Notes: generated from the sequence alone by a model not told the origin. 64,000 nucleotides of DNA from Paenirhizobium selenitireducens ATCC BAA-1503 (GCF_000518785.1 NZ_JAEG01000017.1:1-64000); one strand, 5' to 3'; positions 41,084 to 49,675 are shown, counted from the stretch's first letter. Translations and numbers: made by a program.

Positions 41084-41399
41084 TTGATTTATAGCATATG
41101 GCGTTTTGGATTTGGTATTTGAACTCGCCTGCGGGTAGGCAGAGGAGACCTGACAGAACTTCAGGGTCATCAATATTCAGTGCAGCGCCTTTTCCATGGG
41201 CGATTTCGATACGTGTCCAGGTCTCGACAAGAGAACGCATGTTGTCCCTCTCTCGCTTTTCCTCATCGGTCGCTGTTGTCTCGAACCACTCCGAATGCTG
41301 ATCCAACCAGTAGTTTAGTACCCTGACGTCTCCCGTAGATGCATGGCATCTTAACTGCTCAATAGGGGAGTTTTCGCGGTAAGAGTGGTCGTTCGACAT
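41040..41399 (-). CDS. Hypothetical protein
   Basis: This 119-residue protein has no recognised family. It is acidic and helical (GDVRVLNYWLDQHSEW, EEKRERDNMRSLVETWTRIE). A good Shine-Dalgarno sequence, GAGGA, lies seven bases before the ATG. It converges on and overlaps the 120-residue gene. Low-GC codon use agrees with the accessory region. Confidence 0.6.
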   Translation of the reverse strand: MSNDHSYRENSPIEQLRCHASTGDVRVLNYWLDQHSEWFETTATDEEKRERDNMRSLVETWTRIEIAHGKGAALNIDDPEVLSGLLCLPAGEFKYQIQNAICYKSIMGSDWHWLSAAVR

Positions 41400-41784
41400 G
41401 CCAGTTCCTCATTTTTTCGCACATTGTAAGCGTGAGTCGAGTTCTCGTCGGCGGCAAGTTGAATTGGCGGGGCGACATGTTGGAGCCTAGCCCTCCCAAG
41501 AGTACATGAAATTTTACAGGTCTTTGCGGCAGCCCCAAGAGCACTTCGCGGAGTGGGGCCCTCGGCATTCGCGATCCCTTGTATTATTCAACGAACCCAA
41601 GGCAGATCGCAATTTCAGTATGACGGGTCGGCCTGGGAATGTCTTGTTCCAGCAGAAATGCGACAGGCAAATGCATGGGACTCGTTCGCTTGAGCGCTAG
41701 CTTCTCGTCAACGTAAATCCATTGCTCGCGCGATGCGCTTTCTCTGCCCTATTATATCAATCGGCGATTGATTCGGGGTGTCGC
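41400..41784. other. Intergenic region upstream of the DUF4297-HerA pair
   Basis: No supported gene. The open frame of the nuclease extends back to a TTG at 41722 without a Shine-Dalgarno sequence, so this is taken as non-coding and as the promoter region for the pair. Confidence 0.45.
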
Positions 41785-43023
41785 GTGCTGGAAGTCGACA
41801 AGAAACGTGAGGCAACGGCCTCGATCCGGGGATATTTCTACCAGCTCGATGCTGCGTTGCTCGATATTCTGGCTGCTGGCTTGGATGACAAGGTTGTTAT
41901 TGAGGGTATCGAGGATTTCGACCGCTATTCTGCCGACGGGGTCACCTACAATCAGGTGAAGTATTACGAAGCTCAATGCTTGACCGATTCCATTTTGCGG
42001 GACCCCCTCCACAAGCTTTTCCAGCATTTTCACGGGTTGAAGAAGGGAGCGAGAGCCGGTCGGAAATACGTACTCTACGGCCACTACAAGGAGATAAAAA
42101 TCGCGCTCGACCCTTTGACCGTCGAGCGGTTTAAGGAGGTAATGACCTATTTGAAGGTCGAGGAAGACAAATCTAGAACGAAGAAGTCTCACCTTGATGG
42201 CCTCGACGTCGCTGACGATGTTATTGAGTCATTCTGTCGGATTTTCGAGATCAGGCCCGCAAAAGAATTCGGGGCACAACGAGCCGAGGTCGTTTCTCAA
42301 CTCCGAACCAATCAAAGAGTAACAGAGGTCGAGGCTAGTGGTTTTCACTATCCCAGAGCCTTCGATTTTGTCGCAACGCTGGCGACGAAAAAAAATCATC
42401 TTGATCGCTCGACCAGTCTTCGGGAGCTGCAAGACCACCTCAAAGGCACGCAGGCCGTCCACCACAGCTGGTTGCTACGTGAGAAGGAGACCGCAGCGTA
42501 TGGGCGGTTCATGCGTGATCTTTATTTCTCGCAGCAGAACACGGCTGGCGTCATTCGAGTATTCATTCTCGAAGTTGATAAAAATACTGGTGGGCAAATG
42601 GTCGCTGATCAGGTGCTTGAGATCGCGAAGAAGTGGAGTTCCGCCGATAGTCCGAGAACCCCGAATAATGATCGCCATGCACCGTTTGTGATGTTGCGCA
42701 ATGCCGGGGAAGAATTAATTCAAGAAGTGAAAAACTCGTTTTACGAGCAAGGTGTGGAGTTCGTCGACGGTCACCCGTACCGTGGCTCGCCATTCCGTGT
42801 AGAGCACGCGCAAACGCCCCAGACCAAGGAAAGAGCGGTAGCGGTTAGATTCGTCGACAATCTCGATCAGTTAACCGCCTCGCTGGACGGCATGGGTCGA
42901 AAGCCACGTCGTATCTACGATTTCTTCATTAGCACACCGATGCCATTGAATCTGGTTGGGGCAAATGTTCGAGGTTTCTCGATCCCCATCAGTGACCTTT
43001 CGTTTATCAAGAAGATTGTTTGA
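41785..43023 (+). CDS. DUF4297-type nuclease of a HerA-linked defence pair
   Basis: This 412-residue protein carries the DUF4297 type of PD-(D/E)xK domain at its N-terminus: TASIRGYFYQLDAALL, then IEGIEDFDRYS and YNQVKYYEAQ with the acidic residues and Lys of the active site (about residues 43-60). The rest is helical with no clear motif. The GTG at 41785 is preferred, with CGGGGTG upstream. A gap of 10 bases separates it from the HerA-like ATPase. DUF4297 plus HerA is a known anti-phage gene pair, in which the ATPase is thought to control the nuclease. Confidence 0.85.
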   Translation: MLEVDKKREATASIRGYFYQLDAALLDILAAGLDDKVVIEGIEDFDRYSADGVTYNQVKYYEAQCLTDSILRDPLHKLFQHFHGLKKGARAGRKYVLYGHYKEIKIALDPLTVERFKEVMTYLKVEEDKSRTKKSHLDGLDVADDVIESFCRIFEIRPAKEFGAQRAEVVSQLRTNQRVTEVEASGFHYPRAFDFVATLATKKNHLDRSTSLRELQDHLKGTQAVHHSWLLREKETAAYGRFMRDLYFSQQNTAGVIRVFILEVDKNTGGQMVADQVLEIAKKWSSADSPRTPNNDRHAPFVMLRNAGEELIQEVKNSFYEQGVEFVDGHPYRGSPFRVEHAQTPQTKERAVAVRFVDNLDQLTASLDGMGRKPRRIYDFFISTPMPLNLVGANVRGFSIPISDLSFIKKIV

Positions 43024-43033
43024 GGAGGGATAA

Positions 43034-44764
43034 GTGACTGAAGAGATTGCCAACGCAGAGGTAATTGCCGTTTATCCGAACAAGGTCAGGGTTTCGGTCG
43101 ACAACCTTCTGGATTTTCAGAAGGCCGTGGACTCCCTTCGGGTGGGCTCGTTTCTAAAGGTTTCCGACAACGATAATGTTTCGCTGATCTGTATCATCGA
43201 AAGCTTTTCTATTGAAATGAGAGCGGTCGATGGCGGAGCGGATTCCAAACGTGTCTACATGATTGACGCCTATCCCCTTGGCACCCTTAAAGACGGGAGA
43301 TTCAATCGCGGGGGTGATGAATTAGCCATTCCGCCCAAAAAGGTCGTTCCGGCAACGAAGGCCGAGATCGCAGCAATATATGCCGATGCCTTCAAAGCCG
43401 AGGATCGTTTCTGTTTTTCATCGTTGACCAGGCAGCGCGACATCAACGTTCCAGTCCATGGCGACCGGTTCTTCAATAAGCACATCGCCGTCGTGGGGGC
43501 GTCGGGCTCAGGCAAATCGTCGAGCGTGTCTTCGATCTTGCAGAAGGCCATATCTGCGAAGAATGGAGAATATCAGGGCCTCAATAATTCCCATATCCTC
43601 ATCTTCGACCTTCACTCAGAATACGCGGCCGCGTTTCCCAACGCCCAGGTGATTACCGTCGATGATCTCGTTCTGCCATATTGGCTCCTCAACGAAGAAG
43701 AGATGGAGGATATGTTCCTGGAGTCCGGGGACAACAACAATTACAACCAAGAGGCCTTACTGCGCGCGATCATCACTGTGGCGAAGCGGGTTGCCAATCC
43801 AACAGTGGCAAAGGTTAATTTTGACAGCCCACTTCGGTACGATATCGATCATCTGGCAAACGCGCTACGAACACTGACGCGCGAAAAGATCGATAGCGAT
43901 AATTCCCTGATCATCAAGCTCAAGGATGGCACGCAGAAAGAATTCGTCGACACTGACGACCAACTCACTCACTACTGCACGGAGAAATACGAGTTTGCGA
44001 TCAAGGCAACTGGCGTAAAAAAGGGGCACTATGCGGACGGAAGCATCGACAAATTCGAGAGACGCGTAAGATCGAAAATCACCAACTCCCGCTTAGGGTT
44101 CCTTTTTGGTGACAAGGCGAAGAACGCCAGCTTAGAGGATGTCCTTAGGCAGTTTACCGGCTACAGAGAAAAGCTCGAAACAAACGTCACCATCATCGAC
44201 CTCAGCGGCATACCATTCGAATTGTTGAGCATCACCGTCTCACTGATCTCCCGACTGATGTTTGATTTCTGCTATTTCGCGCGGCGAGCTGAGAGCTTGA
44301 CCGAGCAGCCGTTCCTGATGGTGTATGAGGAGGCGCACAAATACGCACCCAAGAGCGGTCTTGCCCGCTACAAGGCGTCGCTCGCGGCAATCGAGCGGAT
44401 TGCTAAGGAGGGACGCAAATACGGGATCAGCCTTCTGATTTCGAGCCAACGCCCCTCTGAAATTTCCGAAACCATATTTTCGCAGTGCAGCAACTTCCTG
44501 GCGATGCGCCTCACGAATCCCGACGACCAAGCCTATGTGCGGCGACTGCTACCGGACACCCTCGGCAATCTTACTGAGGGCATGCCCGCGCTTGAGCAAG
44601 GGGAAGCTCTTCTGATTGGCGATGCCGTCATCATGCCTTGCGTCGTGTACGTTGAGAAATGTGACCCTGAACCAGCTTCGAGCGACGTGAAATATCTGAC
44701 GCTTTGGAAGGAGCAGTGGAACGGCATTGATTTCAGTAAGCGGGCGAACAACTGGCGTGGATGA
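43034..44764 (+). CDS. HerA-like ATPase (DUF87)
   Basis: This 576-residue member of the HerA/FtsK group has an N-terminal HAS-barrel-like region (1-110). Walker A is VVGASGSGKSSSVSSI near residue 155, and Walker B is LMVYEEAHKYAP near 430. The downstream GRKYGISLLISSQRPSEIS block is typical of HerA. It starts at GTG with GAGGAGG four bases upstream. Such ATPases form hexamers that pump or survey DNA; here the partner is the DUF4297 nuclease just upstream. Confidence 0.92.
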   Translation: MTEEIANAEVIAVYPNKVRVSVDNLLDFQKAVDSLRVGSFLKVSDNDNVSLICIIESFSIEMRAVDGGADSKRVYMIDAYPLGTLKDGRFNRGGDELAIPPKKVVPATKAEIAAIYADAFKAEDRFCFSSLTRQRDINVPVHGDRFFNKHIAVVGASGSGKSSSVSSILQKAISAKNGEYQGLNNSHILIFDLHSEYAAAFPNAQVITVDDLVLPYWLLNEEEMEDMFLESGDNNNYNQEALLRAIITVAKRVANPTVAKVNFDSPLRYDIDHLANALRTLTREKIDSDNSLIIKLKDGTQKEFVDTDDQLTHYCTEKYEFAIKATGVKKGHYADGSIDKFERRVRSKITNSRLGFLFGDKAKNASLEDVLRQFTGYREKLETNVTIIDLSGIPFELLSITVSLISRLMFDFCYFARRAESLTEQPFLMVYEEAHKYAPKSGLARYKASLAAIERIAKEGRKYGISLLISSQRPSEISETIFSQCSNFLAMRLTNPDDQAYVRRLLPDTLGNLTEGMPALEQGEALLIGDAVIMPCVVYVEKCDPEPASSDVKYLTLWKEQWNGIDFSKRANNWRG

Positions 44765-44925
44765 GGGCTGAGACTGACAGTTCTGAGACGGAACCAGGTC
44801 CTACGAGACTGATAGCCGTACACGTCCAAAGGACAACGCAGTTATATTGGAAATCCTGTTCGTTGGCGGCTTGGAAATTCGAGTGCGTTGCTGGCAAGCA
44901 AGATGGACCGAAGGCCTCCGCGCGG

Positions 44926-45138
44926 TTAGGTCTCGTCCCTGTCGCGGTCGAGAAGAATGTTCTTATTTCTTGATCTTCCCGTTTTCAGACGGAACCGGTT
45001 TGGATTAGCTCGCAGAAACTCCTCGACCATCGTCCTGATAAGTTCCGCCTTGCTCTTTTGTGTATGTGAAGACAAGCGCTCTAGAATTTCGAACTCTGCG
45101 TCAGCAAAGGACACTGAGATGCGATTTTTTACGCTCAT
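44926..45138 (-). CDS. Ribbon-helix-helix protein, CopG-like
   Basis: This 70-residue protein begins KNRISVSFADAEFEILERLS, with a beta strand and helix as in CopG/Arc-type repressors, followed by KSKAELIRTMVEEFL. A basic tail (FRLKTGRSRNK) may add DNA contacts. The ATG overlaps the stop of the small membrane protein gene by four bases. It could be the regulator of this pair, or an antitoxin without an obvious toxin. Confidence 0.75.
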   Translation of the reverse strand: MSVKNRISVSFADAEFEILERLSSHTQKSKAELIRTMVEEFLRANPNRFRLKTGRSRNKNILLDRDRDET

Positions 45139-45347
45139 TTCTGCCCCCGGATGAGATCAACAATTTCCGATGTGACGAAAGCAAAGCCAAGTATGATGGC
45201 CATCTGGGTAGATTCGTTTCCCCCAAGTGGAAGATACCGGTCTAGGCCGAGAGGCGTAATTTTCAGAAGCGTCAGAATCATCAGAAAAATGCCTGCAATG
45301 CGCATCAACGTCGTGGTCGTCATGATCATACTCCGGTTGATGAGCAT
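45135..45347 (-). CDS. Small two-pass membrane protein
   Basis: This protein of up to 70 residues has two hydrophobic segments (LMRIAGIFLMILTLLKITPLG and TQMAIILGFAFVTSEIVDLI). Starts at 45347, 45329 (MIMTTTT) or 45323 are possible. It is coupled to the downstream ribbon-helix-helix gene. No family is recognised. Confidence 0.65.
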   Translation of the reverse strand: MLINRSMIMTTTTLMRIAGIFLMILTLLKITPLGLDRYLPLGGNESTQMAIILGFAFVTSEIVDLIRGQK

Positions 45348-45561
45348 AACGTATACGAACGGACTTAATTTTTAGTTAAGAGTGCACCACTTTGGCTGTG
45401 CTGTTGTGCTCCTACGAAATCAGCTCGGTAATCGAGTAGCTTACCGTTCTCTTGGGGCACAGTCCCTAGGTTCCTGATAGCAACCCCCAGTGAACTAGTC
45501 ATACGCCTGCGATGGTTACGGTCGATCCTTCAGGAAAAAAACAGATACCGCAACTCCGGCA

Positions 45562-45993
45562 TCAGGAAACTAAACTGGCGGCTCGAACCCAAAGCGCATT
45601 GGCATCTGGTACAAAGAAATTCACATCAAACAGTCCACCCCCGGCACCGTGAGAGAATTCCCATCGCGTAACATCAGGAGACATGCCGAACACCGCGCCC
45701 GCGTGGACTTCAGAATGTACCTCACTGTCCGGACCTTCTATTCCATACCGATGTGACAACGCGGGGTGAGACTGCGCTTCCTCAATTCTAGAAATTGGTA
45801 ACACCGATACAAGCAAAGTGTGCGAACCGTCGCATTCCGAGTGGCCGCAGGGAAAAGTAACTCGGAAATCCGGTGACCAATTGAAGACAGGGACAGGATT
45901 GACTTTCCAATCCCAGCCCGCAAGCTCGAAAAATGCAGCCCAGCACGCTTCGAGGGGCGTCTTAAATTGGATTCCATTGTAGACGGCAGGCAT
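45562..45993 (-). CDS. Hypothetical protein with degenerate nuclease-like N-terminus
   Basis: This 143-residue protein begins MPAVYNGIQFKTPLEACWAAFFELAGWDW and goes on NWSPDFRVTF. The order YNG-x-Q-x3-PLEA-WA-FF ... PDF is like phage and plasmid PD-(D/E)xK proteins. However the expected E-x-K strand after PDF reads HTLLVSVLP, so the catalytic acid and lysine seem lost. AGGGAAA lies before the ATG at 45993. Function unknown; it may be a structural or inactive homologue. Confidence 0.65.
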   Translation of the reverse strand: MPAVYNGIQFKTPLEACWAAFFELAGWDWKVNPVPVFNWSPDFRVTFPCGHSECDGSHTLLVSVLPISRIEEAQSHPALSHRYGIEGPDSEVHSEVHAGAVFGMSPDVTRWEFSHGAGGGLFDVNFFVPDANALWVRAASLVS

Positions 45994-46217
45994 CGTGGTT
46001 TCCCTATTGCTTCTTTCATAGCCATACCCGGCGTGGCTAGGTGCTCCAAGTCTGAAAATTCGTAGTTCACATCGATATCCCAGGGTCCGGCTTTTGTTAG
46101 CCCACGTATCGTGAATTTACTCGTCATCCTGGGATTTTCTTACTGCTTGCAAGCGTTTTCTCATTCGGACGCGTGCTGCGCAAAGCCGGGATCGATAGCT
46201 GAGGTTTGACAGGGCAT

Positions 46218-46880
46218 CTATGATCCACACACGGCGGCCTGCACCATCGGGATGGTGGCATCTAGGAAGATGACAAATGGTTTCCTTAAGACCGCAATCA
46301 GTAGAAGGATCGCGAATGCTACGAAGGTCCTCAGCAAGAATGCGTGGGCCATTTTGATGAAGGCGACTTTTGCATTCACTCCATCGCGGTTCATCCGCGT
46401 CGTAACCAGCAAATCGCGTATCAGGGCGCTGTTGGCGTTGGGCTCGCCCCAGAGGTGAACAATGTCTGTCGCATCGATGCGGTTATGGGTTGAGACAGCC
46501 AAGGTGCGGAAGGCCCATATTCCACTTCTCACGAGGTATACAACGCCCAAAACGAAGAACCCTAAAAGCACAGTCTGCCAACCAGCGCTCATGTCGGGAA
46601 GTTCGTCTCCGTAGAGGTCTTTTGGCAACGAAACCAGGACGGGGAAGATTGCTGCAATCACCGCCAGGTAAATCGAGGCTTTACTTTCGGACGACCTCTT
46701 CCGTTCGGTTTCTTGTTCGTGCAGCGCTCGTGCGCACTCAAGCGCTATGTCGGTGTGCGTATCCCACTTCGCGTCTTTGATAAGTTGCAGGTCGTGCCTT
46801 TGCTTGCTGGCTTGGTCTTCAAGCTGCAAGGTGGTCGGCGTCGAAAGCCGTGGCCAAAAGAACTCAATGACACCGATCAT
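46218..46880 (-). CDS. Membrane protein downstream of the graspetide ATP-grasp gene
   Basis: This 220-residue protein has a charged helical N-terminus with heptad-like pattern (about 20-65), then hydrophobic segments near 68-85 (IYLAVIAAIFPVLVSL), 100-120 and 180-205. Three or four passes are likely. The ATG overlaps the stop of the ATP-grasp gene by four bases, so the two are made together. The role could be export, immunity or target function for the peptide. No family is recognised; similarity to SLATT-type effector membrane proteins is possible only in topology. Confidence 0.7.
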   Translation of the reverse strand: MIGVIEFFWPRLSTPTTLQLEDQASKQRHDLQLIKDAKWDTHTDIALECARALHEQETERKRSSESKASIYLAVIAAIFPVLVSLPKDLYGDELPDMSAGWQTVLLGFFVLGVVYLVRSGIWAFRTLAVSTHNRIDATDIVHLWGEPNANSALIRDLLVTTRMNRDGVNAKVAFIKMAHAFLLRTFVAFAILLLIAVLRKPFVIFLDATIPMVQAAVCGS

Positions 46881-47827
46881 TCTGCTGCAATCCTTTCCAG
46901 TTCATCTACGATTGCTGCCGCTATAGGGAGCCCAGTGCGATTTTCGATCCAGGCCCACTGACCATTTGGATTGCATTCAAGAAACCAAAACTTACCATCC
47001 TCACCTAGCACGAGGTCTATGGCACCGAAGCGCAGCTTCTGCTGCCGAACAAGTTCTGTGCAGGCCGACTGTATGTCGTCGGGAAGGTTTATTACCTCAT
47101 GCTTGATTTTCGGGTTTGCGCCACGCCGCCAATCCAAAGTCGACTCTTCATACTCTTGCGAATGGATTGCCACGGGAAACACTCGTTCGCCGACGACGGT
47201 TACCCTAATGTCGAACTGTTTGGGTATGAGCCTCTGAAAAATCACCGGGGCGTATTGAAGAGATTCACGATCCTCCTCCGTCAGCGCGTCGATCCGACTG
47301 GTGAACATCACATGCTCGACCCCTTCGATTTCGACGACAGCTTGCCGATGAGGTTTTCCGACGACGGGTCCTTTGGCGAACAATGTGCGAGCAGCATCCA
47401 GATCGTTCGTGATGACTGTATCCGGGACATTGAATCCTAGCCGTTTGGCCAGATACATTTGCGATGGCTTATCTTCAGCGATGAGGATGTCGCGTGGATG
47501 GCTGAACCATCTGCTCCCGATCAATAAATAGAGTGATTTCAGCAGAGCTGACCATTCGGTCGACGCGTACGCTCGCTGTCCCAAGTGGTTCAGTTTGTTT
47601 AAGTCTGCGAGTTCCGGCCTGCGAAAGTACGCTGCTCTTACCTGATCAAGTTGGACCCTTCTCTCTTGCGAGGACACCAGCAGCGACATGGTGGTTGGGT
47701 CGAGCACAAATGACATGTCGGCGATTGCGTTCGTGTTAAGCCGGAAATGATCCCGGCCTCGCCGCTTTAACTCCCTAATAACGAAGTCAGTTGTTAGGTC
47801 CCTTTCATTTGTGATGATCAATATCAT
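46877..47827 (-). CDS. ATP-grasp ligase of the graspetide (ATP-grasp RiPP) type
   Basis: This 316-residue protein of the RimK/MvdD-like ATP-grasp fold has the central KPSQMYLAKRLGFNVP (about 120), QRLIPKQFDIRVTVVG (about 200) and the C-terminal Mg-ATP motif FGAIDLVL with FLECNPNGQWAWIE (about 285). The NPNGQW-W-E form is the mark of macrocyclases that join side chains of a precursor peptide by ester or amide bonds. It begins 15 bases after the precursor gene, as expected for a maturase and its substrate. Confidence 0.88.
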   Translation of the reverse strand: MILIITNERDLTTDFVIRELKRRGRDHFRLNTNAIADMSFVLDPTTMSLLVSSQERRVQLDQVRAAYFRRPELADLNKLNHLGQRAYASTEWSALLKSLYLLIGSRWFSHPRDILIAEDKPSQMYLAKRLGFNVPDTVITNDLDAARTLFAKGPVVGKPHRQAVVEIEGVEHVMFTSRIDALTEEDRESLQYAPVIFQRLIPKQFDIRVTVVGERVFPVAIHSQEYEESTLDWRRGANPKIKHEVINLPDDIQSACTELVRQQKLRFGAIDLVLGEDGKFWFLECNPNGQWAWIENRTGLPIAAAIVDELERIAAE

Positions 47828-47842
47828 TGACAGTCAGGGCCG

Positions 47843-48211
47843 TCATAGAAAGCCATGAACGCGCGGTGACGTATCATCGCTTTCCATCTGCGCATCAGTC
47901 TTTGTCGTGATTTCAAGCAGGTGGGTTGCACTATGCTGAACCTGATCGTCTCCTTCGACGTTGGTTTCAGTTTTCGTCTGTATTTCAAGGAAGGGCGCAG
48001 GCGTGTCATCACTCTCTTGCTCCACCTTGGTCTTCGTCGTGATTTCGATCAAATCAGACTTGGTATCGATGAGCGGGACACTTCCGTCGAGGCTTGCAAC
48101 CACCCACATTCCAAAGTCATGAGAGTATTGACCAGGGATGGCCTCACCTGCAGTTCTCGGAGAAGCGAACCGCGTCAGAAACGCGCGTTGACCTACGGTC
48201 TCATTATGCAC
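47843..48211 (-). CDS. Graspetide-type precursor peptide with three core repeats
   Basis: This 122-residue peptide starts at GTG with GGAG eight bases upstream. The leader (1-52) contains FLTRFASP and DFGMWVVASLDGSVPLID, similar to the PFxLRF and aromatic-DGRPLV-type leader blocks of ATP-grasp-modified RiPPs. Then three near-identical units follow at residues 54-70, 74-90 and 98-114, each with EI-x-TKT-x4-E-x-DD. The Thr and Lys donors and Glu/Asp acceptors are the bond-forming residues of omega-ester peptides. It ends with RVHGFL. Confidence 0.82.
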   Translation of the reverse strand: MHNETVGQRAFLTRFASPRTAGEAIPGQYSHDFGMWVVASLDGSVPLIDTKSDLIEITTKTKVEQESDDTPAPFLEIQTKTETNVEGDDQVQHSATHLLEITTKTDAQMESDDTSPRVHGFL

Positions 48212-48374
48212 GAGGGAACTCCAGGATGTTTTCGTTAGACGGCATTCAACTAGAATGACGCAAGAAATACAATGGGAAGCGGTTGTAGATGGGGGTTCGT
48301 CAACAGGCGAACGCGCAATGCCCCGAGAAAGAAATGCCTTAGCAACATTGTATAGGAGACATAAGGATTATAGA

Positions 48375-48512
48375 TCAGGGCCAATTGAAATATGCCACGC
48401 CAATCACGCCAATAAAGATAAGCAGGAGGAAGCCCACCGTTCTCGTTGTTGTCCAAGGCTTTGGTGCATAATCATTGTCTGGACCTGGGTGTTTATCCCA
48501 CCCGCTAGCCAT
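48375..48512 (-). CDS. 45-residue single-pass membrane peptide
   Basis: I read this short gene from the DNA. The peptide begins MASGWDKHPGPDNDYAPKPW and has one membrane helix, VGFLLLIFIGVIGVAYF, near the end, stopping WP. GGGAGGT lies eight bases upstream of the ATG. It is 48 bases after the DUF3892-like gene and upstream of the graspetide precursor. The proline- and aspartate-rich N-terminus would face the cytoplasm or periplasm; no family is recognised. Confidence 0.7.
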   Translation of the reverse strand: MASGWDKHPGPDNDYAPKPWTTTRTVGFLLLIFIGVIGVAYFNWP

Positions 48513-48560
48513 AAAATCGACCTCCCATTCCGACGAACTGGCGCAGGTTGAATTCCGCCG

Positions 48561-48794
48561 CTAATCGTCACCGGCCATGTCGTCCAAGTTATTGGACTTC
48601 TTTCCGTCCGGGTTGGTTCGCAAGTGCGGCTTAGCATTGCTGCGGCGAACGGAATGACCATTGGAAATCTCGCCACGATCCGCCAACTCCATCGCCTTCT
48701 TCAGCGGTGTGAAATTTTTGTTTCCATCGAGCTTTACGTGCGTAATGTCGCCCTCGCGATCTGCGCGAGCATCGACTACCTTCCTTGGTGCCAT
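48561..48794 (-). CDS. DUF3892-like small protein
   Basis: This 77-residue protein starts MAPRKVVDARADREGDITHV and ends KPHLRTNPDGKKSNNLDDMA. The blocks THVKLDGN, RGEISNGHSVRR and LRTNPDGKKSNNLD are like DUF3892, a small domain of unknown role. AGGAG lies eight bases before the ATG at 48794, so the longer frame from 48872 is not used. It heads a possible run with the 45-residue membrane peptide and the RiPP genes. Confidence 0.75.
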   Translation of the reverse strand: MAPRKVVDARADREGDITHVKLDGNKNFTPLKKAMELADRGEISNGHSVRRSNAKPHLRTNPDGKKSNNLDDMAGDD

Positions 48795-48970
48795 TTGAAA
48801 TCTCCTGTCGCCTGATTGGTCAATCGCGGTCCGAAGTGCCTGGATTGCCGAGTGCGTCCGCTTCTCCACCACGTCATCTCGCTCTGTGGTGACGCGAATT
48901 TCTTCGCGGCCACACCTTAAGCTTGTCGGAAATTGCCTTCTACGTCAAAGTCTTTGTGGGGGGCTGAGAC

Positions 48971-49675
48971 ATGCGGAAACGTTACTGGATTATAGGGGCG
49001 TTTGTTTTCTACGCTTTCGGTCGAATGCTGGGTGACAACCCTAACGAGGACGATATCCGTGTTGCGAATGTACCGAATATCGCTGAACAGCGAAAACGGC
49101 CGCAGTCCGTCAGCGCCGAAACGGCAAAATCGACCACCGAGACCACCGTCTCCGAAACCAACCCTGCAGATGGGCAAGAAATCGCGCGACAAGAGCCAGC
49201 TCACAACTATCCGGCGCGATTTGTCACTGGCAACCGCGTGGCGTTTCGGTCGGGACCGTCCACCGGGAGCGGAATCATTAATCGCTTCGACAACGGGCAG
49301 CAAGTTCACTTGATCGAGGAGTCGGGCGAATGGTCCCACGTCAGAGACCAACTCACCCAGCGGGACGGTTGGATAGCTTCGCGGTTTCTCGCTGTGAGAC
49401 CGAAGTCGCGTGATGAAACACCTTCAAAAAAGGAAGTGAAAGAGACCGCGCAGGAGAAGCCGGTGCCCTCAGTGCCCGATTCAACGATCATCCAGCGCAT
49501 CATCGCTGAATCTCTTGCGAGTTATCCCGGCTCCTGCGCGTGCCCGTATAATACAGACCGTGGTGGTCGACGCTGCGGGAAAAGGAGCGCCTATTCCAAG
49601 CCGGGCGGTTATGCGCCGATCTGTTATCCGCAGGACGTGACCAAGGCTATGATCGATGCGTTTCGCCCACAATAA
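48971..49675 (+). CDS. SH3 domain protein with cysteine-rich C-terminus
   Basis: This 234-residue protein has an N-terminal hydrophobic anchor (YWIIGAFVFYAFGRML), a linker rich in T/E, and an SH3_3 domain at about 80-140 (RFVTGNRVAFRSGPSTGS, WSHVRDQLTQRDGWIASRFL). The C-terminal block CACPYNTDRGGRRCGKRSAYSK-type is known from other alphaproteobacterial SH3 proteins and carries four cysteines. The protein is likely at the envelope. It precedes the four-gene operon by 188 bases, on the same strand, but no coupling is evident. Confidence 0.82.
   Translation: MRKRYWIIGAFVFYAFGRMLGDNPNEDDIRVANVPNIAEQRKRPQSVSAETAKSTTETTVSETNPADGQEIARQEPAHNYPARFVTGNRVAFRSGPSTGSGIINRFDNGQQVHLIEESGEWSHVRDQLTQRDGWIASRFLAVRPKSRDETPSKKEVKETAQEKPVPSVPDSTIIQRIIAESLASYPGSCACPYNTDRGGRRCGKRSAYSKPGGYAPICYPQDVTKAMIDAFRPQ

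Noticed and set aside
48250..48456. 68-codon minus-strand frame starting MDNNENGG
   Set aside because: The overlapping 45-residue frame has a Shine-Dalgarno sequence and a clean membrane helix and explains this stretch better.
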